A DNA stretch of 64,000 nucleotides from LMUY01 sp965199105 (GTDB taxonomy: Bacteria; Pseudomonadota; Alphaproteobacteria; Acetobacterales; Acetobacteraceae), in the NCBI GenBank assembly GCA_965199105.1, contig CBDAQO010000002.1:1922001-1986000 (forward strand), written 5' to 3'. Under the pieces are notes generated by a model. The model ran no database searches, had not been told where the DNA came from, and saw only the letters and a list, made by a program, of their open reading frames with translations. Made by a program: the position numbers and the translations under genes. Positions 60,651-64,000 of this stretch are shown in pieces (positions within the stretch are counted from its first letter, which is position 1; each line of letters begins with the position of its first letter).

Positions 60651-61858
60651 GGTGCGGCCTCCAGGCTGCGGCCCCGGCCAGCGGCGCGCCCGGCGGAGTG
60701 AGCGGGGGCGCGGACGGCGGCGGGGTGGGACAGCGACGTGATCAACGCGCGCAAGCTGGCGATGTTGTGCACCGGGCGGAACTCGTCCACATGCGGCAGC
60801 ATCGCGCGAATACCTTGTGACTTCGGTTCGAACCCGTCCCAGCGCAACAGGGGATTGAGCCAGATCAGCCGGCGGCAGGATTTGTGGAGCCGCTCCATTG
60901 CCTCGCCCAGCCCGTCGGCCCCGGCGCGGTCCAGCCCGTCGGTGACCAGCAGCACCACCGCGCCCTGGCCGAGCACGCGCTTGGCCCATTGCCGGTTGAA
61001 CACCGCCACCGCCTCGCCGATGCGCGTGCCGCCCGACCAATCCGGCACCTGGGCGGAGACGGCGGCAAAGGCGTCCTCCGGGTCCTTGTTGCGCAACTGG
61101 CGAGTGATATTGGACAGCCGGGTGCCGAAAAGGAACACGCTGACGCGGTCGCGGTCGTTGGCCACTGCGTGCAGGAAATGCAGCAAGATCTGCGCGTAGC
61201 GGGCCATTGAGCCGGAAATGTCGCACAGCACCACGAGTGGGGGCGGGCGCACGACCCGGCGGGAGCGCATCAACCGGGTGAGCTCGCCACCATCGCGCAG
61301 CGCGCCGCGCAGGGTGGCCGCCATGTCGATCACCGGGCCAGCGCCGGACGGGCGCAGGCGGCGCGTGCGGCGCTGGTCGAGCGGCAGGCGGAGGCGGCGG
61401 ATGTCGGCCTTGGCGGCGGTGATCTCCGCGGCGCCCATGGCTTCGAAATCCATCGTCTGCAGCCGCTCCAGCGCGCTCACCGCCAACGCCACGCGCGTGG
61501 GTGGCGCTTCGGACGGTCGCTGGTCGGTCCGGCTCGCCATCGCCTCCGCAACCCGGCGCGAGGCGGTGGTGGCGCGGGCGTCACTGGGAGGCGCCGGCTC
61601 ACCCAGCGCCTGCAGCAGGGCGTCCATCTGGCCGGCCGCCGGGTCACGCCAAAACAGGGCGAAAGCGGCGTCGAACACCGGCGCCTGGTCGCGGCGATGC
61701 ACCAGGGTGGACAACAGGGCCGCGCGCACATCGTGGCGGTTGGTAACGCCGGTGAGGGCCAGGGCTGCTTCAGCGGACAGCATGTCGGCTGGGCCCACGG
61801 GCAGCCCGGCCCGGCGCAACAGGCGGGCAAACTCCAGCACGTTGGCGGCAAGGCTCAT
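60647..61858 (-). CDS. CoxE-like von Willebrand factor A domain protein
   Basis: 403 residues. The C-terminal VWA domain has the metal-ion-dependent adhesion site 'VVLCDISGSMARYAQILLHF' and 'VLLVTDGLDRAGADGLGEAM', with the family stretch 'GGTRIGEAVAVFNRQWAKRV'. CoxE acts with the AAA+ ATPase CoxD in maturing the active site of CO dehydrogenase and related molybdenum hydroxylases. CoxD and the structural coxMSL genes are not adjacent. It is the first gene of the coupled four-gene unit. Confidence 0.9.
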   Translation of the reverse strand: MSLAANVLEFARLLRRAGLPVGPADMLSAEAALALTGVTNRHDVRAALLSTLVHRRDQAPVFDAAFALFWRDPAAGQMDALLQALGEPAPPSDARATTASRRVAEAMASRTDQRPSEAPPTRVALAVSALERLQTMDFEAMGAAEITAAKADIRRLRLPLDQRRTRRLRPSGAGPVIDMAATLRGALRDGGELTRLMRSRRVVRPPPLVVLCDISGSMARYAQILLHFLHAVANDRDRVSVFLFGTRLSNITRQLRNKDPEDAFAAVSAQVPDWSGGTRIGEAVAVFNRQWAKRVLGQGAVVLLVTDGLDRAGADGLGEAMERLHKSCRRLIWLNPLLRWDGFEPKSQGIRAMLPHVDEFRPVHNIASLRALITSLSHPAAVRAPAHSAGRAAGRGRSLEAAP

Positions 61859-61881
61859 GCTGGCTTTGTCCCAAACAGGTC

Positions 61882-61914
61882 GCGCCCGCCCATCAAGCGG
61901 CGACGGGCGGGCGC
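61882..61914 (-). terminator. Perfect 10-bp GC hairpin between a small gene and coxE-like gene
   Basis: GCGCCCGCCC (61882-61891) pairs fully with GGGCGGGCGC (61905-61914). On the minus strand it is 8 bp past the stop of the 67-aa gene and followed by CCTGTTTGGG, a weak T stretch. It probably separates that transcript from the coxE operon. Confidence 0.55.
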
Positions 61915-61921
61915 CGCGGCG

Positions 61922-62125
61922 TCAGGTCCGCCCGTGTTCGCGGTAGTGGTGGCCGCCACCGGCATCGTCGCCGCCCGTCTCCTTGCCGTGCTCCTTCTGC
62001 GAGCCGGGATGGCCGCCACCGTCCTTGTGGCCGGTGTCCTGGTGGTTCTTGCCGGGATGTTCACGGTCCTGGTGGCTCGAGCCAGGGCCGCCGAAACGGC
62101 CGGTGTGTTCGTTCTTGTCTGGCAT
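61922..62125 (-). CDS. Gly/His-rich hydrophilic small protein (67 aa)
   Basis: ATG 62125 has a GAGGGA site. The product is almost free of hydrophobic residues ('GRFGGPGSSHQDREHPGKNH', 'GHKDGGGHPGSQKEHGKE'), with many His, Gly, Lys and Asp, so it is likely disordered. It could bind metal ions or act like a desiccation-type hydrophilin; both are guesses from composition. Coding status rests on the ribosome-binding site and consistent composition. Confidence 0.55.
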   Translation of the reverse strand: MPDKNEHTGRFGGPGSSHQDREHPGKNHQDTGHKDGGGHPGSQKEHGKETGGDDAGGGHHYREHGRT

Positions 62126-62348
62126 GGTTTGTCCCTCGATGACAGACGGCTCAACGACATGCGCCCGGTCTCGGTTGCCCCGCGGCATGCAACGGCGCGG
62201 GCGGCCGGCCTGGCCAGCGCGACGCCCCCTTGGAAACCGGCCGCAATCGCGTCATCTAGCCCGGCGGGCGCGGGGCGCTCGATTGGTGCCGAACCGGCAT
62301 TGCAGGAGCGAGCATGGCCAAAAACTGTCATCATGCGGCGGGGACGGC

Positions 62349-63464
62349 ATGAGCGCGCTGTTCCAGCCGTGGCGCCTGGGCGAGCTGAGCCTGAACAACC
62401 GCATCGTGATTGCGCCGATGTGCCAATACTCCGCCAGCGAGGGCTCGGCGGCGGACTGGCACATGATCCATCTCGGCCATCTGGCGCTGTCTGGCGCCGG
62501 GCTGCTCATCGTGGAAGCGACCGCCGTGTCGCCGGAGGGGCGGATTTCGCCGGGTGATCTCGGCCTCTACTCCGACGCCAACGAAGCCGCCCTGGCCCGC
62601 GTGCTGGCGGCCATCCGGGCGCACTCGCCGGTGGCCGTGGCGCTGCAGCTTGGCCACGCCGGCCGCAAAGCCTCCAGCCAGGCGCCCTGGGAAGGCGGCA
62701 AGCAGATCGCCCCAGGCGAGCCCGCGGGGTGGGACACCGTGGCCCCCTCCGCCCTGCCGCACGGCCCTGGCGACGTTGCACCCCACGCGCTGGACGACGC
62801 CGGGCTGGAAAAGGTGCGGCAGGATTTCGCCGCCACCGCCCGCCGCGCCGCCCGCCTCGGAGTGGACGGCCTCGAACTGCACGGCGCGCATGGCTACTTG
62901 CTGCACCAATTCCTCTCGCCCATCGCCAACCAGCGCGAGGACCGATACGGCGGCAGCCTGGACAACCGCATGCGTTTCCCGCTCGAGGTGTTCCGCGCCG
63001 TGCGCGACGCCTTTCCCGCCGAACGCCCGGTCTGGATGCGGGTGTCCGCCACCGACTGGGTGCCGGGCGGGTGGGATTTGGCGAGCACGGTGGCGTTTTC
63101 GCGCGCGCTGGGCGAGCTGGGCTGCGCCGGCATCCATGTGTCGACCGGCGGTGTGTCGCCGCTGCAGGCGATCACGCTGGCGCCGGGCTATCAGGTGCCG
63201 TTCGCGCGCGAGGTGAAGGCGGCGACCGGGCTGCCGACCATCGCGGTCGGGCTGATCACGGAGGCCAAGCAGGCCGAAGCGATCGTGGCGCAGGGCGAGG
63301 CGGACGCCGTGGCGGTGGCGCGGGCCGTGCTGTTCGACCCGCGCTGGCCGTGGCACGCGGCGGCCGAACTGGGCGGCCATGTGGCGGCGCCCAAGCAGTA
63401 TTGGCGCTCCCAGCCGCGCCAATATAAGGACCTGTTCACAGACGCGCAGTTCGGACAGCGCTAG
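62349..63464 (+). CDS. NADH:flavin oxidoreductase, Old Yellow Enzyme family (YqjM-like)
   Basis: 371 residues from ATG 62349. FMN barrel features: 'LNNRIVIAPMCQYSASEG' (Cys typical of YqjM-type enzymes), 'ALQLGHAGRKASSQAPWEGG', 'LELHGAHGYLLHQFLSPIAN', 'NQREDRYGGSLDNRMRFPLE' and 'ADAVAVARAVLFDPRWPW'. These enzymes reduce activated alkenes such as enones. It is divergent from the small Gly/His-rich gene. No pathway is indicated by neighbours. Confidence 0.93.
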   Translation: MSALFQPWRLGELSLNNRIVIAPMCQYSASEGSAADWHMIHLGHLALSGAGLLIVEATAVSPEGRISPGDLGLYSDANEAALARVLAAIRAHSPVAVALQLGHAGRKASSQAPWEGGKQIAPGEPAGWDTVAPSALPHGPGDVAPHALDDAGLEKVRQDFAATARRAARLGVDGLELHGAHGYLLHQFLSPIANQREDRYGGSLDNRMRFPLEVFRAVRDAFPAERPVWMRVSATDWVPGGWDLASTVAFSRALGELGCAGIHVSTGGVSPLQAITLAPGYQVPFAREVKAATGLPTIAVGLITEAKQAEAIVAQGEADAVAVARAVLFDPRWPWHAAAELGGHVAAPKQYWRSQPRQYKDLFTDAQFGQR

Positions 63465-63476
63465 CGGCACGCCCGC

Positions 63477-64000
63477 ATGGCCGCCTCACCGCCCATCCGC
63501 CGCAGCCCGGCATTGTTCGTCCGCCGGTTGCTCTACGTGCTGCGGGGCGGCTTCCTGGTGCGGCCGATGGCAATCGCGCTCCTGCTCGGCGTCAGCGGGG
63601 CGGTGCTGTCCTCGATGGAGGAGCGCTACCCCTGGATGAACGCCTGGGTGCCGCAGGTGCTGTTCCCCAGCCGGTCGGACCCGCAGGTGGCACAGGTGAT
63701 CCTTGCCGGCATCGCCGCCTCGATCATGACCGTGGTGTCCATCGTGTTCGCCATCCTGCTGATGACGCTGACGCTGGCTTCGATGCAGTTCTCCCCCCGC
63801 ATCCTGGTCAGCTTCGTGCGCGACCGCACCACGCAATGGACCCTCGGCCTGTTCCTCGGCACCTTTGCCTACTGCACCGGTGCGTTGCCCGCCGCGCGGC
63901 TGAAGCCGGTGCCGTTCGCCCCGGTGGCGACCGTGTTCGGCGCGATGATGTTGGCTTTGTTATGCGTGGGTTGGCTGATCTTCTTTATTCAGCACATTAG
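63477..64000 (+). CDS. DUF2254 membrane protein, N-terminal part
   Basis: The first 174 residues are present; the gene runs off the right edge. It starts 12 bp after the oxidoreductase stop. Membrane helices include 'MAIALLLGVSGAVLSSM', 'IMTVVSIVFAILLMTLTLAS' and 'VFGAMMLALLCVGWLIFFIQ'. 'SMQFSPRILVSFVRDRTTQW' and 'LGLFLGTFAYC' are the DUF2254 signature. Function unknown. Confidence 0.88.
   Translation, partial: MAASPPIRRSPALFVRRLLYVLRGGFLVRPMAIALLLGVSGAVLSSMEERYPWMNAWVPQVLFPSRSDPQVAQVILAGIAASIMTVVSIVFAILLMTLTLASMQFSPRILVSFVRDRTTQWTLGLFLGTFAYCTGALPAARLKPVPFAPVATVFGAMMLALLCVGWLIFFIQHI

Overview
The window is GC-rich chromosomal DNA from an alphaproteobacterium, most likely Rhodospirillales and probably Acetobacteraceae. 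Supporting signs are the gene orders ubiG/lysC-yrpB-ptsP-rodZ-ispG, lysA followed by a DUF4175/TIGR02302 protein, rluD-like followed by rpoH, an alphaproteobacterial SerC, a DksA with a single cysteine in its zinc-finger region, and many GTG or TTG starts coupled to the upstream stop by 1-4 bp overlaps. Almost all DNA is coding. I see no insertion sequence, prophage, CRISPR array or rRNA. There are two tRNA genes, tRNA-Leu(UAA) and tRNA-Glu(CUC).

Layout. (1) 1-7.25 kb: a regulatory locus in which a membrane permease of the NCS1 family is fused to a hybrid histidine kinase. It is coupled to a LuxR-type response regulator, a flavin-dependent monooxygenase and the start of a secreted protein, and it faces an orphan urea-type binding protein (UrtA-like). 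(2) 7.3-13.3 kb: tRNA-Leu, a DcaP/OprP-like porin preceded by four heptamers in perfect 11-bp register (a double Pho box), then lysA and a DUF4175 membrane protein. (3) 13.3-25.2 kb: an oligopeptide-type binding protein, a GDSL hydrolase, an HTD2-like dehydratase, a metallo-beta-lactamase-fold hydrolase, serC, hisZ, purA, a tail-anchored pseudokinase with a small membrane partner, and rpoH. (4) 25.4-31.7 kb: an RluD-type pseudouridine synthase, small zinc-ribbon and membrane proteins, tRNA-Glu, DUF1203, a PNPOx-like flavoprotein divergent from a MocR regulator, a cluster of three very small genes, and dksA. (5) 31.7-39.4 kb: ubiG, lysC with a short tandem repeat in its leader, a nitronate-monooxygenase-like protein, ptsP, rodZ-like and ispG.

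(6) 39.4-46.4 kb: a second two-component system with palindromes between kinase and regulator, a lysozyme-like protein, an MFS transporter, and a single-chain Rieske oxygenase-reductase. (7) 46.6-53.5 kb: unknown proteins, then fabI, a VOC protein (apparently with a CTG start) and aroC in one operon, divergent pdxH, a tandem Usp protein and a secreted cysteine-containing protein. (8) 53.5-64 kb: ftsK, a CHAP amidase, RidA, a lipoprotein, a coxE/xdhC/xdhC/moeA-mocA maturation operon for a molybdenum hydroxylase whose structural genes are absent here, a Gly/His-rich small protein, an Old Yellow Enzyme homologue, and a DUF2254 membrane protein cut by the window edge.

The window mixes housekeeping genes (lysine, serine, histidine, purine, chorismate, fatty acid, isoprenoid, ubiquinone, cell division, heat shock) with sensory and catabolic accessory loci. 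The most interesting parts are the permease-kinase/orphan binding protein locus, the Pho-box porin, the pseudokinase pair, the in-frame fabI-stop-VOC junction, and the cluster of tiny genes at 30.4-31.1 kb. All functions are inferred from sequence reading alone; no database search was run.
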